This document shows, one piece after another, positions 17,048 to 25,647 of a DNA stretch of 64,000 bases (position 1 is the stretch's first letter; every line of letters starts with the position of its first letter). The notes below the pieces were generated by a model, which was given only the letters and a program-made list of their open reading frames with translations, was not told the origin of the DNA and made no database searches. The position numbers and the translations under genes were made by a program. The stretch covers positions 1-64,000 of the forward strand of contig JAFUYO010000005.1 in the NCBI GenBank assembly GCA_017470505.1, given 5' to 3'. Source of the stretch: Butyrivibrio sp. (GTDB taxonomy: Bacteria > Bacillota > Clostridia > Lachnospirales > Lachnospiraceae).

Positions 17048-18109
17048 ATGAAAAAGAAGATATGGCCAATCGTGGTCATGGCGGTTTTTGTGATTATTGC
17101 AGGATTTCTTTTCAGGTACAGAAACGCTGTAGTTGCAGTGTGGAATAACCTGACAGCGTACAAGCTTCAGATGGATGAGACTGATGAATGGGCAGGCGGA
17201 AGGAGCTTTACAAAAGTCGCTTACGCGACAGATTCCGAGAGTCAGTACCTTGATCTGTACATTCCAAATACTGCGCTGAATGAAGAAAAACCGCAGCTCT
17301 TTGTGCTGGTACACGGCGGCGGATTCATCTACAATGATTCGCAGTCGAGGCAGGCGCAGCTGATGTACAGGTATTTCAGGGATCAGGGATACGCCTGTGC
17401 CACGGTCAACTACAGGCTTGCCCAGGAGGAACCCTTCCCGGGAGCCCTGTGCGATGTGAAGGCTGCGATCAGGTTTTTGAAGGCCCACGCAGAGGAGTAC
17501 GGGTATAGCGCCGAAAAGGTGGCTATCTGGGGCGAGTCGGCAGGAGGATACCTTGCGGTTGCAGCAACTGTCACAAATGACGATGAGTTTGGCGACGTAA
17601 CATACATCGGACAAAAAGAGATTGAGGACAGGCTCGGCTATAAGGTGAGTGCCAAAGTGGATGTATGCGTGGACTACTACGGCGCAGTGGAGCTCTCCAA
17701 GAAAACTTCCGACTGGAATAAACTCGGGTATCCACTCTTTATAATAGACATCGCAAACAGCTGGCTTCACACCGACATAATAAAAGGCTACTCCGACGTT
17801 GAGTCCTACTGGTTCAGAAAAGAGACAGAAGGGATGACAGCCGAAGAAGCCGCCTACTATGACATCTACAATTACTTAAACGAAAACGCCGCTGACCTGA
17901 AGAACACCAAATTCTGGATTTCTCACGGCGACAGCGACATAACCGTGCCTATCCTGCAGTCGCAGAGGCTATATGACACAATCTCAACCTTTGTCGGCAA
18001 TGATAATGGAGTTTTCAAAGTTGTCCCCAAGTCCGGTCATGCAGGCGACATCATGTACACGGACGAAGAACTCTCATTCGTAAAGGCATACCTGGATAAC
18101 AACCTGTGA
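17048..18109 (+). CDS. Membrane-anchored alpha/beta hydrolase (carboxylesterase)
   Basis: A 353-residue protein with an uncleaved N-terminal signal anchor (residues 3-22) that places the enzyme outside the membrane. It has the HGGGF oxyanion motif near residue 95 and a complete triad: Ser164 in GESAGG, Asp297 in HGDSDITVP and His331 in SGHAGD. This is the hormone-sensitive-lipase/BD-FAE type esterase often found in glycan clusters, where it removes acetyl or feruloyl groups so glycosidases can work; the exact ester is not known. AAAGGAG precedes the ATG. It follows the GH2-GH78 pair after a repeat-bearing gap. Confidence 0.88.
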   Translation: MKKKIWPIVVMAVFVIIAGFLFRYRNAVVAVWNNLTAYKLQMDETDEWAGGRSFTKVAYATDSESQYLDLYIPNTALNEEKPQLFVLVHGGGFIYNDSQSRQAQLMYRYFRDQGYACATVNYRLAQEEPFPGALCDVKAAIRFLKAHAEEYGYSAEKVAIWGESAGGYLAVAATVTNDDEFGDVTYIGQKEIEDRLGYKVSAKVDVCVDYYGAVELSKKTSDWNKLGYPLFIIDIANSWLHTDIIKGYSDVESYWFRKETEGMTAEEAAYYDIYNYLNENAADLKNTKFWISHGDSDITVPILQSQRLYDTISTFVGNDNGVFKVVPKSGHAGDIMYTDEELSFVKAYLDNNL

Positions 18110-18190
18110 CCCCCATTTGAAGATACATCCTCATTTATGTTAAACTTATATCATCAGTTTGCAGGTGTTATATACTTAAACTGATAACCA

Positions 18191-18329
18191 GGATTTAGCA
18201 AATATATATCTGAACCGGTATGCATAGAAAAACGTCGGCACTTAGGTGGTGTTTTTTACCACCTTAGTACCGTTACGTTTTTCTTTGAGCGGAAGCGCCA
18301 TACCGGGCAGATGTATATTTGCTAAATCC
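18191..18329. repeat. 139-nt near-perfect hairpin element (possible ncRNA or mobile element)
   Basis: The element folds on itself almost end to end. 18191-18212 pairs with 18308-18329 over 22 positions with one G-U; 18215-18222 (CCGGTATG) pairs with 18299-18306; 18226-18234 (AGAAAAACG) pairs with 18276-18284; and 18240-18250 pairs with 18258-18268 around a seven-base loop. It lies in the 256-base gap between the esterase and the two-component genes. There is no terminal U-run, so it is not a standard terminator. It could be a structured RNA, a miniature inverted-repeat element or a site for a DNA-binding protein. Nothing here codes for protein. Confidence 0.75.
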
Positions 18330-18365
18330 GTCCTTACAATAAGTATACCAAGAGGATGAGCGTAA

Positions 18366-19076
18366 ATGCACAAACTTGCAATAGTGGATGACGACCCGGG
18401 TTACAGGAAGAACATAAGGGAATTTCTGAAAAAGTATGAGGAGGAGTACGGCACCTCGTTCAGCATAAATGAGTTCACCGACGGCGATGAGCTCCTCGAG
18501 GGGTACAAGCCGGACTACGACATTATCCTCCTCGACATAGAGATGGAGTTTGTCGACGGGATGACCGCAGCAGGCAGGATCCGAGAGGTGGATGAGGATG
18601 TTCTCATCATCTTCATCACCAATATGCCGCAGTATGCCATAAAGGGCTATCAGGTGGGAGCCCTCGACTACATTTTAAAACCGCTTAGTTACTACGCTTT
18701 TTCACAGACCATAAAAAGAGCCATAAACAGGCGGCAGACCACCGACAAGAGGTACATCGTAGCAGGCGAGAGAGGGATAAAGCAGAAGATCGATGTATCA
18801 GATATTCTGTACGTCGAGGTCATAAATCATGACCTTATTTTCCATACCAAAAACGGAAACATAAATGCCAGAGGAACAATGAGGGATACCATGAACGAGC
18901 TAGCGGGCATGGATTTTTTTCAGTGCAACAAGGGGTATCTGATCAACCTTGAGTACGTCGATTCCGTTGAGGGGAGCGATGTAAGGATAGGGAAAGATAA
19001 TCTGCAGGTTTCGAGGTCCAAAAAGAAGCAGCTGCTTGACGCACTCAACGAATACATGAGAAAGATAGGGCACTGA
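18366..19076 (+). CDS. LytTR-family response regulator (AgrA-like)
   Basis: A 236-residue protein with a receiver domain (1-120) and a LytTR DNA-binding domain (about 135-235). The phosphoacceptor is Asp57 (ILLDIE), with the conserved lysine in DYILKPL. LytTR proteins bind pairs of short direct repeats and usually control extracellular functions, often in answer to peptides. The kinase gene begins 2 bases after its stop, so the two form one unit. Targets cannot be named; the neighbouring transporter and glycosidase genes are candidates by position only. Confidence 0.95.
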   Translation: MHKLAIVDDDPGYRKNIREFLKKYEEEYGTSFSINEFTDGDELLEGYKPDYDIILLDIEMEFVDGMTAAGRIREVDEDVLIIFITNMPQYAIKGYQVGALDYILKPLSYYAFSQTIKRAINRRQTTDKRYIVAGERGIKQKIDVSDILYVEVINHDLIFHTKNGNINARGTMRDTMNELAGMDFFQCNKGYLINLEYVDSVEGSDVRIGKDNLQVSRSKKKQLLDALNEYMRKIGH

Positions 19077-19078
19077 CA

Positions 19079-20428
19079 TTGGAGATTGGAATAAGAGAAG
19101 TTCCGAACCTTGGAAATACACCGGGCGGCTGGTATGCCATAAGCTACTTCCTTTCGGCCGTCTTTTTCCTTTATTACAACCACAACACCAGGAAGGGAAT
19201 GAGAAAGTGGCTGCCTGTTTCAGGCATCGGCGCCTTCCTTACTTTTTTTATGCATATCACAACAGGGTGCTACGGCCTTTACTTTGTGACGGTCATGATA
19301 ATCGTCTTTGCCCTTATTTATAGTATCTTTGCCCTGTGCCTTGAGGGAGATTTCTGCAAAAAAGCCTATTACACGATAAGGGCTTTTATGCTCGGCGAGA
19401 TGATGGCGTCCGTCGGCTGGCAGATTTATTACTTCGGAGTCCAGAACAGAGGCGTGAGGATCGGCCTTCTCCAGCAGATAATCAGCATGGTCCCGACTTT
19501 TTTTATCGTATTGTTGATAGGACATTTCCTCGAGAGAAGGCACGCCAGGAGAAACAGAGACCTTATCATTACAAAGAGAGAGCTCGCTTTGGTGTTCCTG
19601 GGAATGTTCACGCTCTATGCGATCAGCAACCTGTCGTACGTCGTTACGGGAACGCCTTTTACGACGAAGTACACCGCAGAGCTCTTTATCATAAGGACGC
19701 TCATAGATTTCACCGCGGTTGTCGTCATGTATCTCTACCACGAACTGCTATTGCAGACCGCTGAGAAGATAGAGGCGGAGACCTTAAAGAACATTCTCGA
19801 GATGCAGTACAGCCAGTACCAGATCCAGGAAGAGAGCATGGCCGTTGTCAACCAGAAATACCACGACTTGAAGCATCAGATAATCGCCATGAAACAGAAC
19901 CTGGGAGACGGTGATAACGAGAAGTATCTCGACCAGATGCTCTCCGATATCAAGAGGTACGAGGCGACCTATTCAACAGGGAACAGGGTGCTCGACACGA
20001 TGCTCAATTCAGAGGCCATGAAGTGCCAGGCGAGGGGAATCGAGTTTACCTGCGTCGCGGACGGAAGTGCAATCGATTTCATGAGCCCCATGGACATAAA
20101 CGCTCTTTTTGGAAACGCCATAGACAACGCAATCGAGGGAGCTGAGAAGATACCTGAGAAGGAGGAGAGGCTCATTCACCTCTCGGTCGACCGGCAAAAG
20201 AACTTTGTGCGAATCTACGTTGAGAACCGCTTTATAGGAAAGATAAGATTTCGGCACAACCTTCCTCTCACCACCAAGGCAGACACCAATTTCCACGGCT
20301 TTGGCATAAAGAGCATGAAGTCGATCGCAGAAAAGTACGGCGGCTCGATCCGCGCAGAGGCAGAGGAGGGCTGGTTTAAGCTGTCGATCCTTCTGCCGCA
20401 CGCAGATTATAGACAAGAAACAGAGTAA
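19079..20428 (+). CDS. AgrC-like membrane sensor histidine kinase (GHKL)
   Basis: A 449-residue kinase with about six transmembrane helices in residues 15-230, a dimerisation/phosphoacceptor region holding KYHDLKHQIIAMKQ, and a GHKL ATPase domain with NALFGNAIDNAIEGAEKI (N-box) and GFGIKSMKSIAEKYGG (G-box). The start appears to be TTG at 19079, two bases after the regulator gene, with ATAGGG upstream; no ATG is available before the first helix. The HPK10 subfamily senses peptides in Agr-type systems, but no peptide precursor gene was found nearby, so the ligand is open. Confidence 0.92.
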   Translation: MEIGIREVPNLGNTPGGWYAISYFLSAVFFLYYNHNTRKGMRKWLPVSGIGAFLTFFMHITTGCYGLYFVTVMIIVFALIYSIFALCLEGDFCKKAYYTIRAFMLGEMMASVGWQIYYFGVQNRGVRIGLLQQIISMVPTFFIVLLIGHFLERRHARRNRDLIITKRELALVFLGMFTLYAISNLSYVVTGTPFTTKYTAELFIIRTLIDFTAVVVMYLYHELLLQTAEKIEAETLKNILEMQYSQYQIQEESMAVVNQKYHDLKHQIIAMKQNLGDGDNEKYLDQMLSDIKRYEATYSTGNRVLDTMLNSEAMKCQARGIEFTCVADGSAIDFMSPMDINALFGNAIDNAIEGAEKIPEKEERLIHLSVDRQKNFVRIYVENRFIGKIRFRHNLPLTTKADTNFHGFGIKSMKSIAEKYGGSIRAEAEEGWFKLSILLPHADYRQETE

Positions 20429-20474
20429 AAAAATGCTAATAAGAAATTACAGTTACGAAAATGCAGTTCGCGAC

Positions 20475-20508
20475 AAAAAACGACCGTTAACGAAGGCGGT
20501 CGTTTTTT
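20475..20508 (+). terminator. Intrinsic terminator of the two-component operon
   Basis: AAAAAACGACCG pairs with CGGTCGTTTTTT around a ten-base loop, ending in a run of seven T. Confidence 0.85.
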
Positions 20509-20563
20509 TGTGCCAAAATGAGATAGTATATCATTACATCAAAAAACCAAGAGGAGAAACGTT

Positions 20564-22012
20564 ATGGCCAAAGATAACAACATCTGGAACAATCCGCTTT
20601 TAAAGAGCGCGATAACCTCCAAGGACGTGAAAGCGCCTGAGATGCTCTTAGGGTACATGGTGGGACCCTTCGGAGCTCTTCTTTCCTCCGGAATATTCAC
20701 CAGTATGCTCCAGAAGTACTTAAATGAGGTGCTGGGATTATCCAACGGATTTCTCACGGCGCTGCCGCTGGTTTCGACTATCTTCATCATCATAGCAAAT
20801 CTGATAGTCGGTCAGCTCATCGAAAACACGAGGGTACTCGCAGGAAAGGCAAGACCCTGGATACTGCTCTCGGCAGCGACTCTTTCAATCGCATCGATCC
20901 TTATGTTCATAGTTCCCTCCGAGGGTATGGCGAGGATGGTTTGGATAACGATTGCCTACAACCTGTACTACTCGGTGGCTTTCCCCATCTACAACACGGC
21001 AAACTCGACGATGGTTCCCGTGTCCACAAGAGACGGGGCACAGAGGAGCTCACTGGCATCCTTAAGTAACATCGCAGGACTCGGAGTTATGGGAACAGGC
21101 TCCATGGTCTTCCCCATACTTGCATCCAACATACTCAAAAACGACCGGCACAAGTGGCTGATGGTCATGATATTTGTGGCTGTCATCACAGCGCTGACGA
21201 TCATCATCCAGTACAAGTTCACAAGAGAGAGAGTAACAGAGGAAGATCTGGGATCTGCATCTTCAACCTCCCAAAAAGAAAGCATCACGATAAAGGATCA
21301 GCTGAGTGCTGTCACAAATGAGAAGTGGTGGTGGATCATAATCATCTTCTACATGCTCTTCCAGTGGTCGGGCGCTATCAAGAACGGCTCAATGACTCAG
21401 TTCTGCGAATGGGTAGTGGGACTTGACCTGGTTGGAGGCGACTGGGGAATGGCGCAGACGATCCTCTCGATCGCAGGTGCAGTCCCTATGGCAGCGGCAG
21501 TTGTCTTCGTGGTTCCTCTATCAAACAAGATCGGAAAGGCTAAGACAACAGCTATCTTCATGGCAATCGGAGCTGTTGGCGGAATACTTGCAGGACTCTT
21601 TTCAGAAAACCTTGTGCTTGTCGGAATCGGAGTAGGCCTCAAGTGCCTGGGATCATCCCCGGCAGCTTATCTGATACTTGCGATGCTGGCAGACGTAATC
21701 GACCACATTGAGTACAAGACAGGTATCAGAACAGACGGCCTTACAATGTCAATCTACTCATCGCTGATGGTTGCGGCATCGCCAATTGGAACATCTATTT
21801 TAAACGCTCTTCTCACCGCATCAGGGTTTGATCAGAATATGGTCTTCGGCGAAGGTGTTCAGAGCGCATCTGCGAGGATGGCACTTTCCGTCTCTTATAT
21901 ATGGATAGAGACAGCCTGCTACATTCTCTGCGGCATACTCATCCTGTTCTTTAATGTGGAAAAGAACTTAAAGTCGGAGCAGGAGGAGATCAAAAAAAGA
22001 AAAGGTATTTAA
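20564..22012 (+). CDS. MFS sugar:cation symporter, GPH family
   Basis: A 482-residue protein with about twelve transmembrane helices of the glycoside-pentoside-hexuronide (GPH) branch of the major facilitator superfamily, as in MelB and XylP. Family features include the N-terminal segment GPFGALLSSGIFTSMLQ, RPWILLSA after helix 3 and the late DVIDHIEYKTGIRTDGL motif. It should import a sugar or glycoside with H+ or Na+. AGAGGAG precedes the ATG. The GH3 gene follows after 113 bases, so the pair probably takes up and processes a related oligosaccharide. Confidence 0.93.
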   Translation: MAKDNNIWNNPLLKSAITSKDVKAPEMLLGYMVGPFGALLSSGIFTSMLQKYLNEVLGLSNGFLTALPLVSTIFIIIANLIVGQLIENTRVLAGKARPWILLSAATLSIASILMFIVPSEGMARMVWITIAYNLYYSVAFPIYNTANSTMVPVSTRDGAQRSSLASLSNIAGLGVMGTGSMVFPILASNILKNDRHKWLMVMIFVAVITALTIIIQYKFTRERVTEEDLGSASSTSQKESITIKDQLSAVTNEKWWWIIIIFYMLFQWSGAIKNGSMTQFCEWVVGLDLVGGDWGMAQTILSIAGAVPMAAAVVFVVPLSNKIGKAKTTAIFMAIGAVGGILAGLFSENLVLVGIGVGLKCLGSSPAAYLILAMLADVIDHIEYKTGIRTDGLTMSIYSSLMVAASPIGTSILNALLTASGFDQNMVFGEGVQSASARMALSVSYIWIETACYILCGILILFFNVEKNLKSEQEEIKKRKGI

Positions 22013-22030
22013 ATGGTTATTACCGTTCAT

Positions 22031-22070
22031 GTCCAAAAAAATGCAGATGACGAAGGAGGCGTTTTTGGGC
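22031..22070 (+). terminator. Weak hairpin downstream of the symporter gene
   Basis: GTCCAAAAAAATGC and GCGTTTTTGGGC can pair imperfectly. This may be a weak terminator or attenuator between the symporter and GH3 genes; the T-run is inside the stem. Confidence 0.35.
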
Positions 22071-22125
22071 AGGCAAACGGAGATAATATGATAAAAGCAA
22101 AAACAAATGTGATCAGGAGGATATT

Positions 22126-25100
22126 ATGAGCAAAAGGAAAAATGTATGGCGCGGTGTTACAGGCGTCTCAGCTTCACTTCTCGCGATGCTGTGCGCAGGA
22201 CTTAATATCGCAAATGCAAACGTAGGATTCATCAATGCAAGACTTGGCACGACAAACAACATAGTCGTTGACACGGGAGACGGATCCACCGACACGATCT
22301 ATTATAAATCAGAGTTTGGAACTCTGGCTGAGATGGTCAAGGCGAAGCAGGCCCTGGCAGAGGAGATCTCATCAGAGGGAGCAGTTCTTTTCAAAAATAA
22401 CGGTGCACTTCCCTTAAACATTTCATCAGAGAAGGTAACACTCTGGGGTCTTAACTCACACTTCCCGACACTCGGAGGTATGATCGGCTCATCGACAGGA
22501 TTTAACGCAGAGGCAGGTCAGCCTGCTTACGGAATAGAGGAGGCTTTTGTTGAGAGAGGGTTCTCATTAAACCAGACAATGATAGACCTCTACTCATCAG
22601 ACATGGTTTTAGGCTACGCAAGAAGAGGCTTCGGTCAGACAGGTCACGGACTCTCACCTGCATTTACAGCAACCTATGTAAATCAGTCTGAGTACCCCGT
22701 AGGTGAGATACCTGCAAGCCTCTATACGGATGACATCTTATCAAGCGCAGACGACACGGCAGCAATTGTTGTCATCTCGCGTGACAGCTCTGAGGCTGCC
22801 GACTACTATCCGACAGAGAAAAATACCACAGAGGGCGACTCCTACGAGAGACCTCTTGCACTCTCAGATTATGAGAGAGATATGATAGCACTTGCAAAAG
22901 AGCACAGCACCAAGGTCATCGTAATGATTAACGCGGACAACGCACTTGAGATCGAAGAGCTCAAGAATGATTCAGACATCGATGCGATCCTCTGGGCAGG
23001 AGAGCCCGGACTCTACGGCTTCCTCGGCGTAGCGGATGTTGTATCGGGTGCAGTCAATCCTTCAGGACACATCACGGATACTTACGCAGCAAACTCAACA
23101 TCAGCTCCTGCAATGGCTAACTTTGGTATGTACGAGTACACAAACTCATCAAACCAGGGCGGGAACCTGACAGAGACAAATAAGGCTGACTGGTATCTTG
23201 TTGAGAATGAGGGCATCTACGTGGGCTACAAGTACTACGAGACAAGATATGAGGATGTTATCCTTGGTCAGGGCAACGCTGATTCATCTGTAGGAGCAAC
23301 TCAGGGAAGTAACTGGGTATATGAAGATGAGGTGACATATCCCTTCGGTTACGGACTCTCTTACACAACCTTTGAGCAGAAACTTGAAAATGTATCCGTA
23401 TCTGTAGGCGGTGAGGGAACAGCTACAGTTTCAGTTAAGAATACAGGCTCGGTTGCAGGAAAGAGTGTAGCACAGCTCTATGTTCAGGCGCCTTACACAA
23501 ATGGCGGCATCGAAAAGAGTGCTATACAGCTCATCGGATTTGCAAAGACATCTGTGCTTGAGCCGGGAGCATCCGAAACAGTAACAGTTTCTTTTGACCC
23601 TCAGTACATGGCAAGCTATGACGATTCAGGTGCCGGAGCGTGGGTACTCGATGCTGGTGATTACTACTTCGCAGTAGGAAACGGCGCTCACGAGGCACTC
23701 AACAACGTGCTTGCACTAAAGACCGGAAGCAAAGACAAGCTCGTATCAACAACAGAAGAAGACGTAATAGATCCTGAGTGCGCATTTAAGTGGACTCTTT
23801 CAGCTAAGGACGACACAACTTACTCAGAGAATGTTGAGAATCAGCTTCAGTTTGCCGACATCAACACACAGATTCCCGGAACGGTTACATATTCCACAAG
23901 ATCTGACTGGACTCTCGGATGGGACACTGTTGATTCGCTTACTCCTACAGACGAGATGATGGTAGGACTCACAAACTCAAGATATCAGCTTACCGCAAAC
24001 GGCGACGGCGTTAGCTGGGGCGTTGACCACGGCATACAGCTGATCGACCTGGTAACCATAGAAGACGGCAAGATCACTGGCGTTGCAGACTTTACAGACC
24101 CTGTATGGGATCAGCTCCTCGAGGAGATCACTCTGGATGAGGCAATCCAGTTCATCGAGAAAGGCGGAGATGACATAGAGAACATCGATTCCATCCTCCT
24201 GCCAAGAGCTTATGAGAACGACGGACCTCTCGGATTTACCTACGATCAGGTGGCAGGCTACTATGTGAGATGGACAAATTCCGACAAGAACCGTCCCACC
24301 TATGTATCAGAAAAAGACGAGTACGCAAACTGGTCAGACAACGTAATGCCAACTGAGCCTGTAGTTGCTGCAACCTTCAACACAGACCTCGTTACAAGAC
24401 AGGGTGAGCTTCAGGGTGAGGCAGCTCTCTGGACCAAGGAGACAGGTGTCATCGCACCCGGTATGAATCTCCACAGAACACCTTACAACGCAAGAAACCA
24501 CGAGTACTACTCAGAAGACTCTATGATGACCAACATCATGGGCGTCGCAGTTACATCAGGCATGAAGTCTAAGGGACTTCAGGCACAGCCCAAGCACCTT
24601 GCCTTCAACCACCAGGAAACGAACCGCTCAGGTATGTCGACCTTCTTAAAAGAGCAGGCAGCAAGAGAGAACGAGCTAAGAGGCTTCCAGGGGGCGATGA
24701 GCCGGAATACGGCTGCAACAGTAATGACAGCCTTCAACAGAATAGGAACACAGTTCGTAGGTGCGAGTGAGGAGCTCCTTATCAACATCGCAAGAAACGA
24801 GTGGGGTTACACAGGTGCCTTCGTAACAGATATGATAAACGGTGCGGACTACATGAACTGGCGCGACATCACCTTTGCAGGCGGCGGAAATGCACTCACA
24901 ACATCGGCTTACGAGACATCAGAGATCGGAACAATGGCAGCATCAAAGTCAGCAATTGCCAAGGATACTCAGTTCCAGAAGATGATGAAGTCAAACATCA
25001 AGTACTGGCTCTACAACCTGGCACAGTCAAATGCCATGAACGGACTCTCAAACACTATGGAGATCAAACACGTATCGACATGGTGGCAGAACACAATCTA

Positions 25101-25185
25101 TGCGGCAGTCGCTCTCTTTGCAGTCCTGACAGTAGCAGGATGCACACTTTATATAAAAGAGCTCAGAAAGGAAGGTAACGAATAA
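22126..25185 (+). CDS. Membrane-anchored GH3 glucosidase with permuted domain order
   Basis: A 1019-residue GH3 enzyme in which the usual C-terminal half comes first. Residues about 70-330 carry the (alpha/beta)6 sandwich (ISSEGAVLFKNNGALPL, GLYGFLGVADVVSGAVNPSG), 390-520 the fibronectin-III-like domain after PFGYGLSYTTF, and about 720-960 the barrel domain with QPKHLAFNHQE and the likely nucleophile Asp902 in FVTDMINGADYM. The same reversed order is known in a Butyrivibrio and a Ruminococcus albus beta-glucosidase. A hydrophobic segment at residues 10-32 and another near 985-1008 suggest anchoring at both ends, with the catalytic part outside. Activity is probably on beta-glucosides or beta-xylosides. 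Its stop overlaps the start of a small membrane protein gene. Confidence 0.92.
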   Translation: MSKRKNVWRGVTGVSASLLAMLCAGLNIANANVGFINARLGTTNNIVVDTGDGSTDTIYYKSEFGTLAEMVKAKQALAEEISSEGAVLFKNNGALPLNISSEKVTLWGLNSHFPTLGGMIGSSTGFNAEAGQPAYGIEEAFVERGFSLNQTMIDLYSSDMVLGYARRGFGQTGHGLSPAFTATYVNQSEYPVGEIPASLYTDDILSSADDTAAIVVISRDSSEAADYYPTEKNTTEGDSYERPLALSDYERDMIALAKEHSTKVIVMINADNALEIEELKNDSDIDAILWAGEPGLYGFLGVADVVSGAVNPSGHITDTYAANSTSAPAMANFGMYEYTNSSNQGGNLTETNKADWYLVENEGIYVGYKYYETRYEDVILGQGNADSSVGATQGSNWVYEDEVTYPFGYGLSYTTFEQKLENVSVSVGGEGTATVSVKNTGSVAGKSVAQLYVQAPYTNGGIEKSAIQLIGFAKTSVLEPGASETVTVSFDPQYMASYDDSGAGAWVLDAGDYYFAVGNGAHEALNNVLALKTGSKDKLVSTTEEDVIDPECAFKWTLSAKDDTTYSENVENQLQFADINTQIPGTVTYSTRSDWTLGWDTVDSLTPTDEMMVGLTNSRYQLTANGDGVSWGVDHGIQLIDLVTIEDGKITGVADFTDPVWDQLLEEITLDEAIQFIEKGGDDIENIDSILLPRAYENDGPLGFTYDQVAGYYVRWTNSDKNRPTYVSEKDEYANWSDNVMPTEPVVAATFNTDLVTRQGELQGEAALWTKETGVIAPGMNLHRTPYNARNHEYYSEDSMMTNIMGVAVTSGMKSKGLQAQPKHLAFNHQETNRSGMSTFLKEQAARENELRGFQGAMSRNTAATVMTAFNRIGTQFVGASEELLINIARNEWGYTGAFVTDMINGADYMNWRDITFAGGGNALTTSAYETSEIGTMAASKSAIAKDTQFQKMMKSNIKYWLYNLAQSNAMNGLSNTMEIKHVSTWWQNTIYAAVALFAVLTVAGCTLYIKELRKEGNE

Positions 25186-25565
25186 TGAAGAACAGAGGAA
25201 TAGGTTTTTACCTTACATTGGTAGCATGTGCACTCGCACTGATTGATATATTTGTGTACACTTCGGTAATGTACAAGATGACTTCGGTTTTTGTTCTCCT
25301 TGTAGCGGTTATAGCAGTTGAGTGCGCGGCATTCTTTTTAAACAATAAGATCCTGAATGAGATTCTTCCGATTGTACAGGGAGTTCTCCTGGGGCTTGCT
25401 GCAGCACATTCCTTCTACGTAATGGTAAACCAGATCGGGTACGTTATAGCAGCACTGGACACGGTAGACACGATAACATCATTTATCGCATTTGTTGTCA
25501 TCGCGCTTGCAGGCACAATACTTTGCTGGGTTTCAGGGTTCCTTAAACAGACCAACGAAGCCTGA
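25185..25565 (+). CDS. Small four-helix membrane protein coupled to the GH3 gene
   Basis: A 126-residue protein that is almost wholly four transmembrane helices, with no motif I recognise. Its ATG shares a base with the GH3 stop codon (TAATG), and a terminator follows 15 bases after it, so it is the last gene of the symporter-GH3 unit. The tight coupling suggests that it assembles with or stabilises the doubly anchored GH3 enzyme; this is inference. Confidence 0.8.
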   Translation: MKNRGIGFYLTLVACALALIDIFVYTSVMYKMTSVFVLLVAVIAVECAAFFLNNKILNEILPIVQGVLLGLAAAHSFYVMVNQIGYVIAALDTVDTITSFIAFVVIALAGTILCWVSGFLKQTNEA

Positions 25566-25580
25566 ACAGATAAACCTTCC

Positions 25581-25615
25581 GGCTGCCGCAAATAAAAAAA
25601 GCGGCAGCCCTTTTC
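25581..25615 (+). terminator. Intrinsic terminator after the GH3 operon
   Basis: GGCTGCCGC (25581-25589) pairs perfectly with GCGGCAGCC (25601-25609) and is followed by CTTTTCT. Confidence 0.88.
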
Positions 25616-25647
25616 TATTACAGGATTTATTTTTGATGAGGATGAAT

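Noticed and set aside
18366..20428. Agr-type quorum-sensing locus with AgrB and AgrD
   Set aside because: Only the regulator and kinase are present. No membrane peptidase or short precursor peptide gene was found on either side.
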